Positions 51,198-60,022 are shown, counted from the stretch's first letter. The stretch: DNA of 64,000 nt from Anatilimnocola aggregata (GCF_007747655.1 NZ_CP036274.1:682001-746000); one strand, 5' to 3'. Notes: a model not told the origin generated them from the letters alone. A program made the numbers and translations.

Positions 51198-52010
51198 TTA
51201 CGGTCTCTCTCCCGTTTCCATTCGCTCGTTGATCCGGTCGATCACATTTGGCAAATCGACCAGGCTGGGAATCACGTAGTGCGCTCCCGCGCCATACAGC
51301 TTGCGGGCGGCGCGGTCGATGTGATAGCTGCGATCGACGTTCGTTAACGACTGCCAATCGGCCAGCGTCATGCCGACTTCGCTACCGCCGGCTGTGATGC
51401 CAATGCTCCAGCAGCCGGCGTTCAGCCCCTCTTCGATATCGGGAATCGTGTCGCCGATCTTCACCACAGTCGCCGGCGGAAATACATTCAGTTCCGACAT
51501 CAGCCGAAACATCATCCACGGCGCGGGGCGGGCTGAAGGGGTGTCGTCCGCGGCCACGTTCGTATCCGCCTCGATACCCTGCAGGCGAGCCGCTTCGTAC
51601 ACACACTCCGCAATCGAGCGGGCATAGTCCGAAGTGGTGCCCACCTTCAATCCGCGGCTGCGTAACTCGGCCAGCACTTCCAGCACATGCGGTGTCAGGT
51701 GACTGTACTGCCGCACTGAGTCGAATTGCAGTGGAGCCAAATCGTCATAGATGTTCATCACGTCGGCGTCGGTCCACGGCCGGCCATGCACCATCTGAAA
51801 CTGCTCGCTGATCGGCGGCATCTCGAGCAGGGCATGAATGTGCTCGTAGTTGTGCAGCCCCATCGACCAGCGAACTTGTGCCGTGGTGAGCATCAACTTC
51901 GATTTGGCGAACGCTTCCAAAAACGCGCGGGCCTGCGCCAGGCACCCATAGTCGACGAGGGTGCCTGCCCAGTCAAAAACCACCAGCTGAATTTTGAGAG
52001 ATCCTGGCAT
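51198..52010 (-). CDS. Phosphonoacetaldehyde hydrolase homologue lacking the Schiff-base lysine
   Basis: The 270-residue protein of the HAD superfamily is PhnX-like along its length: FDWAGTLVDYG (nucleophile Asp13), MGLHNYEHIHALLEMPPIS (cap), GTTSDYARS, TPSARPAPWM and VKIGDTIPDIEEGLNAG. In PhnX the cap motif reads MGLLK, where the Lys forms a Schiff base with the substrate. Here the position is Asn54 (codon AAC, read directly). The rest of the active site is intact. The enzyme may therefore act as a plain HAD phosphatase on another phosphonate-like or phosphorylated compound. No other phn genes are adjacent. It sits next to a long repeat-rich intergenic region. Confidence 0.82.
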   Translation of the reverse strand: MPGSLKIQLVVFDWAGTLVDYGCLAQARAFLEAFAKSKLMLTTAQVRWSMGLHNYEHIHALLEMPPISEQFQMVHGRPWTDADVMNIYDDLAPLQFDSVRQYSHLTPHVLEVLAELRSRGLKVGTTSDYARSIAECVYEAARLQGIEADTNVAADDTPSARPAPWMMFRLMSELNVFPPATVVKIGDTIPDIEEGLNAGCWSIGITAGGSEVGMTLADWQSLTNVDRSYHIDRAARKLYGAGAHYVIPSLVDLPNVIDRINERMETGERP

Positions 52011-52505
52011 CGTCTTTCCGCGACCGAATTTCCGTGGCTTAATCAGAAAAGCAAACCGCCCGGAACGCGAACGACATCAACGGCTGGCAATCGAAGTCAG
52101 AACTGCTCGCTGCCCGCCTCCGTTTAACTTAACGGATCGGCGGCACAGAAAGTAGCGCCCGACAAATCATCTGCCACGCAAAGCTCAGCCCCCTCAGTTC
52201 GACTAGACACGCTGGCACCCTCCCAGCAGGTGCCTGCGATTGGTGAGTTGACGCGCGGCTTGCCCACCGGTCAAGTTGCGCCGTCCCGCGTGCTTCGTAG
52301 CCAGCACAGGGCTGCAGGAAATTTCCGGAATTTGCATTCGCTTCGCAAATTCGCCTCCATTCGCAACCGATGACCCCGCACGGGATTACACGCTTTTTAC
52401 GCGTCCTAAGTCCTTATCTCGCTGCGAAAAGTTCCAAAATCAATTTCCTGATTGTTTCCTGAATTCTCACGACCACCGGCCAGTCATGAAAACAGGAAAT
52501 TTCCG

Positions 52506-52695
52506 TTATTCACAACGATCGCGAAAATTTCCTGATCCGCATAAGGCCTGTTCCGGCAACCAGTTCGGCTCTTTCACTGTAACGCAAGTCCTGTGGTTTT
52601 TGTGATAATCTCAAAATTCAATTTCCATTATCACGACAACTACTTAATTCATAAGTGGCTGTGAATATTTCACTAGAAACAGCGCCATATTCACA
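52506..52695. promoter_or_regulatory. Cluster of DnaA-box-like sequences
   Basis: TTATTCACA (52506-52514) fits the consensus TTATNCACA exactly. TGTGAATAT (52660-52668, reverse) and ATATTCACA (52687-52695) each differ by one base. The sites lie in the AT-richest stretch of the window. No dnaA, dnaN or other oriC-neighbour gene is present, so identity as an origin is doubtful. Confidence 0.3.
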
Positions 52696-52772
52696 TGATT
52701 GCTACCAAATTGACAAAGAAAATCCGGCAAGAATTATAGACAAGTACTGTGACTAGTCCGGTCACGACGCGG

Positions 52773-52970
52773 CCAGAATTGTCGCCATTCACGCCAGTAC
52801 CCGGTAGGTTCTGGCCGCTGGCCGGAACCTGAAGCGGCGAGACACCGAATTTGTAGTTTGCCGGTCGGATGCCAAATGATGGCCCAACTGCCGACCAGGA
52901 TCACATCCGGCGGATGTGACCTACATGCTGACGTGAACGGTTAACCAGAATAGTCGCCATTCACGCCAGT
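52773..52970. repeat. 26-bp direct repeat pair
   Basis: The sequence at 52773-52798 recurs at 52945-52970 with a single mismatch; the shared core is GTCGCCATTCACGCCAGT. The copies are 172 bp apart, start to start. No inverted ends or target duplications mark a known element. Confidence 0.75.
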
Positions 52971-53160
52971 GTGACCGGGGGTACTGACACTCAGTCTCGC
53001 CGCCTTTCAGGAAACCCGAAGCGTGAGCGAGGCGCGTGCTGATCGCGGTTAAGAACCGTCGCAACAGTTAGACCATTCGCTGTTGCCCGCGCTATGGTCC
53101 GGCCCGAGTCGTTCCAGCGCATTTCGCGAGACTTGCACTTCATTACCTCTCGCTCACTTT

Positions 53161-53178
53161 CCTCGCTGACGCTTCGGG
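53161..53178. repeat. CCTCGCTGACGC core, family E copy 2
   Basis: CCTCGCTGACGCTTCGGG here matches CCTCGCTGACGCGTCGGG of the hairpin at 2327-2359 with one difference. The flanks (TTACC on both sides) are changed relative to copy 1. Confidence 0.45.
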
Positions 53179-53228
53179 TTACCTAAAGAGGTGCCACCTT
53201 GACCCGTCATCGCGGGATTCGCACGTCT

Positions 53229-53304
53229 GGGGTCCGGAGGATTTTCGGGCCGTCGCTAAGCGGCTGAAGATACGGTCAACTCGCCCGAAAAACCTCCCGA
53301 CCCC
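53229..53304. repeat. Inverted pair of family D units
   Basis: The 22-bp unit at 53229-53250 (core GGGGTCCGGAGG) faces its imperfect reverse complement at 53283-53304 across 32 bp. A third copy lies at 55184-55205, so units flank the ligase gene at 53354-55072 on both sides. Confidence 0.75.
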
Positions 53305-53353
53305 GGGCAAATGTCTGGCGAAAAGAAAAACTGGCTGGGACGGTCGCCTCGGC

Positions 53354-55072
53354 CTACTGCAGCCGTTTTGCAGCCCAGATTGCTAACTGCTCGCGAAAGA
53401 TTTTGGCGTTGTGCCGAATGTCGACGGGGAGCGAGTTGTGAATGAAGAACGTCTCAATTTGCTGCGTGTAATTGCTCGCTTGAGCCAGCGCTTTTAGTTC
53501 AGCGATTAGTTGCGCTTCGTCGGCCCGACTCTGGGGCCGATGTTCGGGCCAAGGCTCGGCGATGATCACCGGTCGCTGTTTGCCGGCCGCACCAACGCCA
53601 ACCAATGCGCTGCGATAGATCCGCGGGTGCTGATTAAAAATCGCCTCGCATTGAATGGTGAACAGCGTGGCTGTCGGCGTAGTCACGCGATGCGCTTTGC
53701 GGCCGCAGAACCAGAATCGCTCGCCCCGCGGTTCACCGGTGGGTGACGGTTCGAGGTAACCGACATCTCCCATGCGGTGCCACAGTCGCGCGCCGTCCCG
53801 AATCTTGTGCAGCGGATTGCAATCGGTTCGCGTCACGTACTCGCTGGTTACAACCGGCCCCGTCACAATCAGTTCGCCGATTTCACTCGCCGCGAGCTCT
53901 CTCACCTGGCTCATTTCGGTGAGCGGGCCATCGTCGATGGCGATCACTTTCCACTCGATCCCCGGGAACCTGCGTCCGACGCACGTTCCCGCGCCGGTTG
54001 CACTTCGCTGGCGAGTCTCGCGTAGCACTTCGCTGGCTGCGATGGAAGCAACAGGTAAGGCCTCGGTCGCGCCATAGGGAGTATGGACGTCTCCCTCGGG
54101 ATGAATGATGTTTTTCACGCGCTCGAGCACATGCGGCGGGACGGGCGCACCAGCCGATAGGACTCGCGTAACGCTCGGCAATTGAATGTGATGTTGTTCG
54201 CAGTAACGGCCGACGACGTTCCACAGCGCGGGCGAACCAAACGACTGATCCACTTGCCAATCGTTGACCGCTTCGATGATGTTGCGCGGGTCGACGTTGG
54301 CTGGCCGCGTGGGATCCATCTCGGGAAAAATGGTCGTCACCCCCATCGCGCAGTTGAACAGCGCGAACAGCGGAAACGCCGGCAGCGCCACCTCGCCGGG
54401 TTGAATGTGATAGAAGTCGCGAATCTCGTCGGCCTGGCGATTGAAATTGCCGTGGCTGTACAGCACTCCCTTAGGTGGGCCGGTGCTCCCCGTGGTGAAA
54501 ATGATGGCCGCTGGGTCTTGCGCTTGAATGTTTGGTGGGGTGAACGGAGCGTTCAGCGCTTTCAGTTGCGCCAGCGTTTTACCACCCCAGAACCAACGGC
54601 GACCGACCGTCACGTTGTACTTGGCCTGCGGAAATCGCCCGCGCAAGAGCACGCGCAGCGCCTGAGCCAAGGGAATGCCGACGAAGCCCTCGGGCTGACT
54701 CTCGGCGAGGCAGCGAATCAAGTTCGCCCGCCCCATGCCGGGATCGATCAGCACCTGCACTACGCCCGCTTTGAACAGCGCGAACACCAGTGCCACAAAG
54801 TCGATACTCGGCGGCACCATCAGCACCAGCTTCGTGCCTGGGCGAACGCCCATCGCGTGCAGGCCGGCCGCGATCCGGTTCGTGTCGTCGTCCAATTCAC
54901 GAAACGTCAGCTGATCGTACTTTCGTCGGCCTTTGGCATCGCGCCCCTTGGGCACCGCGATCGCAACCCCGTGCGGATTCTGCCGGGCCGTTTCACTCAG
55001 GCGAAACCCCACATTGCATAGCAGCTGCGGCGAGAAAAACGACGAAGATTCCGATCCGGACATTGCGGGCAA
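53354..55072 (-). CDS. oleC: OleC-type fatty acid CoA ligase family protein (beta-lactone synthetase-like)
   Basis: The 572-residue ANL-superfamily enzyme has the ATP loop TTGSTGPPKG, followed by SHGNFNRQADEIR, and an ALFDPALG-like segment here reading ALFNCAMGVTTIFPEMDPT. FGSPALWNVVG, LSAGAPVPPHV, PYGATEALPVAS and WHRMGDVGYLE follow. This set matches OleC, which turns beta-hydroxy acids into beta-lactones during long-chain olefin synthesis. OleA, OleB and OleD are not encoded nearby. The gene is bordered by family D repeat units. The initiator region MPAMSGSESSS contains two ATGs. Assignment to the OleC group is strong; a role in hydrocarbon formation is inferred. Confidence 0.85.
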   Translation of the reverse strand: MPAMSGSESSSFFSPQLLCNVGFRLSETARQNPHGVAIAVPKGRDAKGRRKYDQLTFRELDDDTNRIAAGLHAMGVRPGTKLVLMVPPSIDFVALVFALFKAGVVQVLIDPGMGRANLIRCLAESQPEGFVGIPLAQALRVLLRGRFPQAKYNVTVGRRWFWGGKTLAQLKALNAPFTPPNIQAQDPAAIIFTTGSTGPPKGVLYSHGNFNRQADEIRDFYHIQPGEVALPAFPLFALFNCAMGVTTIFPEMDPTRPANVDPRNIIEAVNDWQVDQSFGSPALWNVVGRYCEQHHIQLPSVTRVLSAGAPVPPHVLERVKNIIHPEGDVHTPYGATEALPVASIAASEVLRETRQRSATGAGTCVGRRFPGIEWKVIAIDDGPLTEMSQVRELAASEIGELIVTGPVVTSEYVTRTDCNPLHKIRDGARLWHRMGDVGYLEPSPTGEPRGERFWFCGRKAHRVTTPTATLFTIQCEAIFNQHPRIYRSALVGVGAAGKQRPVIIAEPWPEHRPQSRADEAQLIAELKALAQASNYTQQIETFFIHNSLPVDIRHNAKIFREQLAIWAAKRLQ

Positions 55073-55183
55073 TTCAATTCAAGGCGAAGCGAGTGCGTAA
55101 GCCTGTCAGTATCGGCCCGGTACTCGCAGCGGTCAACGCGAGCGAGTGGCGGGTGGTCATTCACGCAGGCAATCCAGCGGTTC

Positions 55184-55205
55184 GGGGTCGGGAGGTATTT
55201 CGGGC
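55184..55205 (+). repeat. Family D repeat unit, third copy
   Basis: The 22-bp sequence with core GGGGTCGGGAGGTATTTCGG is the same unit as at 53229 and 53283. It lies about 110 bp upstream of the OleC-like start codon. Confidence 0.7.
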
Positions 55206-55242
55206 TAACGGCGAACAGGCTGCGCGCAAACCGCAAAAGGGG

Positions 55243-55340
55243 GGTGTCCAACTATCGGGTCCATAATTGGACAGTAGGTAGCGCAACTCTCGGGTTTCCG
55301 AGCGATTGGTGTCCAACAATGGGGCGCGAAGTTGGACACC
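55243..55340. repeat. Tandem GGTGTCCAAC inverted repeats
   Basis: GGTGTCCAAC (55308-55317) and GTTGGACACC (55331-55340) are perfect arms across 13 bp. A weaker version, GGTGTCCAAC (55243-55252) with ATTGGACAG (55266-55274), lies 65 bp to the left. Two spaced dyads of one motif suggest regulator binding sites upstream of the sulfatase. Confidence 0.6.
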
Positions 55341-55548
55341 TTGGTTGAAATGAAGGCTGAAAATTTAGGACGCAGAGACGACCGTCACCGGGGTAAAAGT
55401 CTGCTCGGCAAGCACAATAAAGATGCCGCGCAGAACGTCTTGATAACTGCGGATGACTGACAAAACAAATCACGAGATGCTCACGCCAAGTGAGCGCAAC
55501 TCAAATCGGGAAGTTGTTTCAACTGCGATCTTAATTACGGAAACCGCC

Positions 55549-56955
55549 ATGCTGCGCCTCTCCTCTGGGATACTACTCTGCTTCTTGTTTCCGTGTCTCG
55601 CGCTCTCTGCCGATCCAGTTGCGCGGAAGGGCCAGCCCAACATCATTTACATCCTCAGCGATGATCTGGCGCAGGGCGATGTCGGTTGTTACGGCCAGAA
55701 GTTAATCAAGACACCGAATCTCGATCGGATGGCAAAGGAAGGAACCCGCTTCACACAGGCGTATTGCGGAACATCGGTTTGCGCGCCCTCGCGCACATCG
55801 CTGATGACAGGTTTGCACATGGGGCATGCGCCGGTGCGGGCGAACTGGGAAATTGCCAAGGGTGAAGGACAATTGCCATTGCCCGCCAACACCGTGACGG
55901 TTGCCAGCATTCTGAAAGATTCGGGCTATGCCACGGCCTGTGTCGGCAAATGGGGCATGGGAATGTTCGATACAACAGGAAGCCCGCTGAAGCGCGGCTT
56001 CGATCATTTTTTTGGCTACAACTGCCAGCGCCACGCACACTCCTACTTTCCCGCGTATCTCTACAACGATGCCGAGAGGATTCCACTTGCCGGCAACAAT
56101 GGAGTCGGTGGCGGCGAGGCCTACGCGCAGGAGTTGATTCAGCGCGATGCCGAGCAATGGTTGCGAGCCAATCACGCGCAGCCTTTCTTTCTCTTCTATG
56201 CCATTACATTGCCGCACGGCAGACACGAAATTGATGACCTGGGTGAATATGCGACGACCGATTGGACTCCCCTGCAAAAAGCCTATGCCGCGCAAGTCAC
56301 GCGCCTCGATAGCGACGTCGGCCGGTTGCTCGCGCTGCTGAAGGAATTGAAGGTTGACGACAATACGCTGATGATGGTCTCGGGTGACAACGGCTCGTCA
56401 TTCAACGAGACATCGGATATCGGTCGCCGCTTCGATCAATCGATGGGGGGCAAGCTCCGCGGCTTCAAGCGGGGCATGTACGAAGGTGGCCTGCGCCAGG
56501 CGGCGATCGCGCGTTGGCCGGGAGTGGTAACGGCGGGCCGGGTGTGCGAAGAACCGTGGGCCTTTTGGGATTTTCTGCCGACGGCTGCCGAGCTCGCTGG
56601 TGCGAAGCTTCCCGTTGGCTACCAAACCGATGGCCACTCGCTCACGACCATGCTGCGCGGCGGCCCCGCGCCGCAGCGAGACTACTTCTACTGGGAGTTG
56701 CACGAGCAGTCGTTCATTCAAGCCGTTCGCTTTGGCGATTGGAAAGCGGTTCGCAATGGACCTAATGAGCCAATCGAGCTTTATGACCTGAAGAGCGATT
56801 CGGGGGAGAAGAATGATGTAGCCGCGAGCCACGGCGAACTGGTCGCCAAGGCCGAAACGCTGCTGAAAGATGCCCATCGCGACGATCCCAACTGGCCAGT
56901 CTTCGCCACCCAGAAGCAACGTCAGGAGTGGCGGAAGAGTCGTTCAGCAAAGTAG
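55549..56955 (+). CDS. Exported formylglycine-dependent sulfatase
   Basis: ATG 55549 gives 468 residues with a signal peptide (about 1-20). [10 protein letters not shown] (31-40) supplies calcium-binding Asp residues. CAPSR (78-82) is the sulfatase motif in which Cys78 is turned into formylglycine, with TSLMTGLH completing it. GKWGMG and a DNGSSF segment are further family marks. It releases sulfate from sulfated polysaccharides or other esters in the periplasm; planctomycetes typically have dozens. The C-terminus ends in a repeat element that provides the stop codon TAG. It requires an FGE or anSME maturase encoded elsewhere. Confidence 0.93.
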   Translation: MLRLSSGILLCFLFPCLALSADPVARKGQPNIIYILSDDLAQGDVGCYGQKLIKTPNLDRMAKEGTRFTQAYCGTSVCAPSRTSLMTGLHMGHAPVRANWEIAKGEGQLPLPANTVTVASILKDSGYATACVGKWGMGMFDTTGSPLKRGFDHFFGYNCQRHAHSYFPAYLYNDAERIPLAGNNGVGGGEAYAQELIQRDAEQWLRANHAQPFFLFYAITLPHGRHEIDDLGEYATTDWTPLQKAYAAQVTRLDSDVGRLLALLKELKVDDNTLMMVSGDNGSSFNETSDIGRRFDQSMGGKLRGFKRGMYEGGLRQAAIARWPGVVTAGRVCEEPWAFWDFLPTAAELAGAKLPVGYQTDGHSLTTMLRGGPAPQRDYFYWELHEQSFIQAVRFGDWKAVRNGPNEPIELYDLKSDSGEKNDVAASHGELVAKAETLLKDAHRDDPNWPVFATQKQRQEWRKSRSAK

Positions 56956-57018
56956 CGTGGGCTTTAGCCCACGCACGATGGATAAACGATGTGGGCTTAA
57001 ACCCACACTCCGGGACTA
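56953..57018. repeat. Double-hairpin intergenic repeat, family A copy 2
   Basis: CGTGGGCTTTAGCCCACG (56956-56973) and GTGGGCTTAAACCCAC (56991-57006) reproduce the layout at 1039-1108. The leftmost TAG is the stop codon of the sulfatase gene. The rightmost CTA (57016-57018) is the stop of the LarA-like gene on the minus strand. Confidence 0.85.
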
Positions 57019-58323
57019 GCCCGCGCCGAACCCCGTTTGGCGATTGAACAAGCGATCCTTCGTCGCCCAGAGGCCAGCAGATGGTGTGGGAATGAAGTAA
57101 ATCTGCTCGCCATTCACCTCGTTGAAGCCTTCTTTTAACTGGCCAATCGGGTACTTGAGCAACTGTTCTTCGAGATTCGCATAGCCGAACTTCACTTGCT
57201 CGATGTCCGACTTTTCGAGATGCCCCGGCGCGTAGGTGATCTTGAATCGCCCTTCGCTGCTGCCGTGAATCAGGTGGGCAGTGCCGTGAGCCAGATCCTG
57301 CATATCGGCGTTCTTCTTGTACTGCTCCATTACGGCTGGTGTGCCGCAGTAGCCATACTTGCGAATCAGCGCGTCCACATCGGCTTGTTCGCCAAACCGC
57401 TTGAGTCCCGGCGCCAGAATCAACAATTCGCCCCCATCGGCAATCGCCATCCGCGTGCGATAGACGGCCTTGTTGGCCACCCAGGTGCTGAAGAACTCAT
57501 CGCCTTGCATGACGCAGACGACCTTCTGCAGCGGTTCATCGAAGGTGGCGATGTTTTGTTCGCGCGCCTGGCGGGCAGCGCCCAGGTAGGTTTCCAAATC
57601 ATCGCCGACGAACACGCCGGTATGCACCAGGTGCCCATTCGGATTGCGCGCCAGGACCACTTGCACGTAGAAGTCGGGCAAGTGGCCGAGATACTTCTCT
57701 TCAGCATAGTTGAAGCATTGCCGAACCGGCGTGAGCAGGTTGCCGAGGTTGTTCTCGATGCCGCAACTGGCAGCCGCCATGTGTGACGTGCAGATGAGAT
57801 CCTTGCCAGCGAGGCCAATGAAATAGTTCTTGTTGTGATTGGCAAAGCCAAGGACTTCGTGCGGTACAACGTGACCGATGTTGATGATCAGGTCCCACTT
57901 TTCTTTCATCAGCATGGTGTTGAGCCACAGCGGAAATGCCCAGTCGGCTGCGCCGCCGGTCTTCTCCTTCACATAGTCAGCAGGGACTTCGCCGATGTGC
58001 GTGCAGCCGCCGCGCCAATCGTGCGGATGGATTCGCTCGTGCGGAATCTTGCCGAACATCTGCGCGTTCTGCTCGCGCGTGTGCGGTTCGTGTTGACCGA
58101 GCGTGGGAATGACGTGCACTTCGGCCGATGACGATAGCAAGTTATAGAACGACTCCGTAATCCAACCGCTGCCGGAGTGCATGCGGGTAATATCGGGGGG
58201 GAGCAAGAGAACCCGCTTGGGATCTTTGCAGATTCGTCGCTTGGCTTCATCGAGCGCCCGTTCGATAAGGACTTCGACTTCGGCACGAGAGATTTCAGGA
58301 GCAGATTGTGTGAACCAGGGCAT
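57016..58323 (-). CDS. LarA-like (nickel-pincer lactate racemase family) protein
   Basis: The 435-residue protein has family landmarks: PPDITRMHSG (the DxTR region), LGQHEPHTREQN (catalytic His region), and NIGHVVPHEVLGFANHNKNYFIG with AGKDLIC (second His and pincer-binding Lys region). LarA uses a nickel-pincer nucleotide made by LarB, LarC and LarE, none of which is encoded nearby. Many LarA homologues act on other 2-hydroxy acids. It lies 60 bp downstream of pepA on the same strand, so both may be on one mRNA. The substrate is unknown. The stop codon is part of a dispersed repeat. Confidence 0.82.
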   Translation of the reverse strand: MPWFTQSAPEISRAEVEVLIERALDEAKRRICKDPKRVLLLPPDITRMHSGSGWITESFYNLLSSSAEVHVIPTLGQHEPHTREQNAQMFGKIPHERIHPHDWRGGCTHIGEVPADYVKEKTGGAADWAFPLWLNTMLMKEKWDLIINIGHVVPHEVLGFANHNKNYFIGLAGKDLICTSHMAAASCGIENNLGNLLTPVRQCFNYAEEKYLGHLPDFYVQVVLARNPNGHLVHTGVFVGDDLETYLGAARQAREQNIATFDEPLQKVVCVMQGDEFFSTWVANKAVYRTRMAIADGGELLILAPGLKRFGEQADVDALIRKYGYCGTPAVMEQYKKNADMQDLAHGTAHLIHGSSEGRFKITYAPGHLEKSDIEQVKFGYANLEEQLLKYPIGQLKEGFNEVNGEQIYFIPTPSAGLWATKDRLFNRQTGFGAG

Positions 58324-58383
58324 GGGAGTAGCGAGAATGGGTTGAAGGGATTGGGGACGAAGAGCAGGAGCAGAACGACGGAA

Positions 58384-59844
58384 CTACTTGGCAGCGCGGC
58401 GTGCGATTTCGACGAGTGTGCGAACACCGAAGCCACTACCGCCAGCATCGAGCCAGGGCTTTTGACCATCGAGGAATGCCGGGCCGGCGATATCGAGATG
58501 GACCCACGGTTTGCCGGCCACAAATTCTTCCAAGAACTTGGCGGCAGTGATCGCACCACCCCAGCGGCCGTCGCCGGTGTTTTTGATGTCGGCGACTTCG
58601 CTGCGAATCTGCTCGCTGAATTCGGGATACATGGGCAACTGCCACAGTGGTTCGCCCACTGCATCGCCCGAGGCTTTCACTTCGTCGGCCCAAGCCTGGT
58701 CGTTGGTCATCAGGCCGGCGATGTCGGTCCCCAGGGCAACCACGCAAGCGCCGGTAAGTGTGGCGAGGTCAACGATTTTTGCAGGCTGCGACTGCAGCGC
58801 CACATCGAGCACGTCTCCCAGCACGAGGCGACCTTCGGCATCGGTATTGAGAACCTCAATCGTCTTGCCGCTGCGAGCGCGAAGTACATCGCCCAGCTTG
58901 AATGCGCTGCCGCCGAGCATGTTCTCGACGAGGCCACAAAAGCCAATCACGTTCACGGGCAATTGCAGCTGAGCAATTGTCTGCATGGCACCAAGCACTG
59001 CAGCGGCGCCGGCCATATCGCACTTCATCGTTTTCATGCCGTCGGTCGGCTTGATCGACAGGCCACCGGAGTCGAACGTCACACCCTTGCCGACGAAGGC
59101 AATCGGAGCGACCGAGTCAGCGGCTCCTTGATACTTCAGAATCACCAGTCGCGAGTCACGGTCCGAGCCCTTGCCCACCGCCAGCAAGCTGCCACAGCGT
59201 TCGGCCTCTAAGCGGGCGCGGTCCCAAACTTCAATCGATAGCCCCGAACTTTCGGCCACGCTGACGGCTTCATTCGCAAACGATTCGGGATAAATGTCTC
59301 CCGCCGGTTCGTTTACCAAGCGACGGGCGAGGTTGACGCCACCGGCGAGAATCTCGCCGCGGCGAATGTCGTCTGCCGAAGCATTCGCCCAGCCAAGTTG
59401 TGCCAGCGGGAAGCGGTTCTTTTTGGCGCGATACAAGTCTTGACCGACACAGCCCACGAGACTTCCGCAGATACCACTTTCGAGCAGTTCGCCCGACCAG
59501 CCTTCGCCCAGGTAGAAGGCAACCAGCCCACGTTCTTTACCTGCCAGTGCTTTGGCGGCAATTGCTGCCGAGCGAAATGCGGTGCTGCGATCGACAGTCG
59601 CGCGTGCACCAAGACCAATCAAGGTGGCTTGCTTGGCTTGGGTTCCTGGCGGTGCGAACAGAGTGACGACTTCGCCGCGCTTACCGCTCAAGTCTTTCGA
59701 TTCCAGCAGTTTCGTCAGCAGTCCTTGTGTGGCCCGGTTCAAAGCCTCCGCTGCACCACTCAGCGGTTCGTCAGCATAGATGCCCACCACGACCGCATCA
59801 GCCTGGATGGTTGCCACGCCGTCTTGAATTGCCGTTACCGCCAT
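58384..59844 (-). CDS. pepA: Leucyl aminopeptidase (M17)
   Basis: The 486-residue cytosolic aminopeptidase has typical M17 length. Metal-binding and catalytic motifs are visible: VGKGVTFDSGGLSIKP (Lys and Asp ligands), KCDMAGAAAVLGAM and NTDAEGRLVLGDVLD, the family signature. An Arg-rich N-terminal domain of about 160 residues precedes the catalytic domain. The enzyme removes N-terminal residues from peptides; in other bacteria PepA can also bind DNA. It probably shares a transcript with the LarA-like gene. It is divergent from the toxin-antitoxin pair. Confidence 0.95.
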   Translation of the reverse strand: MAVTAIQDGVATIQADAVVVGIYADEPLSGAAEALNRATQGLLTKLLESKDLSGKRGEVVTLFAPPGTQAKQATLIGLGARATVDRSTAFRSAAIAAKALAGKERGLVAFYLGEGWSGELLESGICGSLVGCVGQDLYRAKKNRFPLAQLGWANASADDIRRGEILAGGVNLARRLVNEPAGDIYPESFANEAVSVAESSGLSIEVWDRARLEAERCGSLLAVGKGSDRDSRLVILKYQGAADSVAPIAFVGKGVTFDSGGLSIKPTDGMKTMKCDMAGAAAVLGAMQTIAQLQLPVNVIGFCGLVENMLGGSAFKLGDVLRARSGKTIEVLNTDAEGRLVLGDVLDVALQSQPAKIVDLATLTGACVVALGTDIAGLMTNDQAWADEVKASGDAVGEPLWQLPMYPEFSEQIRSEVADIKNTGDGRWGGAITAAKFLEEFVAGKPWVHLDIAGPAFLDGQKPWLDAGGSGFGVRTLVEIARRAAK

Positions 59845-60022
59845 GAAACGAGTTCCCTCTGACTAATCTTCATCCGAGTTGTGACCGCACGTACCCGGAT
59901 TTTAACGCCCGCTGCCGAGAATGGCAGATGGGAGAGAGGGGCCTCGGCTAGCCGAACCAAGTTTGATGGCTGATCTGTTGCTCGCTAGAATTGAGGAAGT
60001 TCCCATCCTTCAGGACTGCACT

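Larger units (their letters stand above)
52011..53353. other. 1.3-kb AT-richer intergenic region with many repeats
   Basis: No credible gene is present. From left to right it holds repeated TTTCCTGA-like words (52310-52540), a cluster of DnaA-box-like sites (52506-52695), an 8-bp inverted repeat GTGATAAT/ATTATCAC (52602-52609, 52627-52634) and a 26-bp direct repeat (52773 and 52945). It also holds a palindrome around TCACATCC (52901-52919), a family E core (53161) and a family D inverted pair (53229-53304). The 52380-52770 part is visibly AT-richer than its surroundings. Confidence 0.75.
55073..55548. other. 476-bp divergent region with inverted repeats
   Basis: The region contains a family D unit (55184-55205) and two inverted repeats built on GGTGTCCAAC (55243-55274 and 55308-55340). 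It is the promoter region between the OleC-like gene and the sulfatase gene. No gene is evident. Confidence 0.65.

Noticed and set aside
52310-52540. CRISPR-like array from repeated TTTCCTGA words
   Set aside because: The words are short, unevenly spaced and on both strands; no cas gene is present in the window.
52276-52605. A 109-codon plus-strand frame in the 52-53.4 kb intergenic region
   Set aside because: It is composed of the repeated TTTCCTGA words and AT-rich DNA and shows no protein-like pattern or ribosome binding site.
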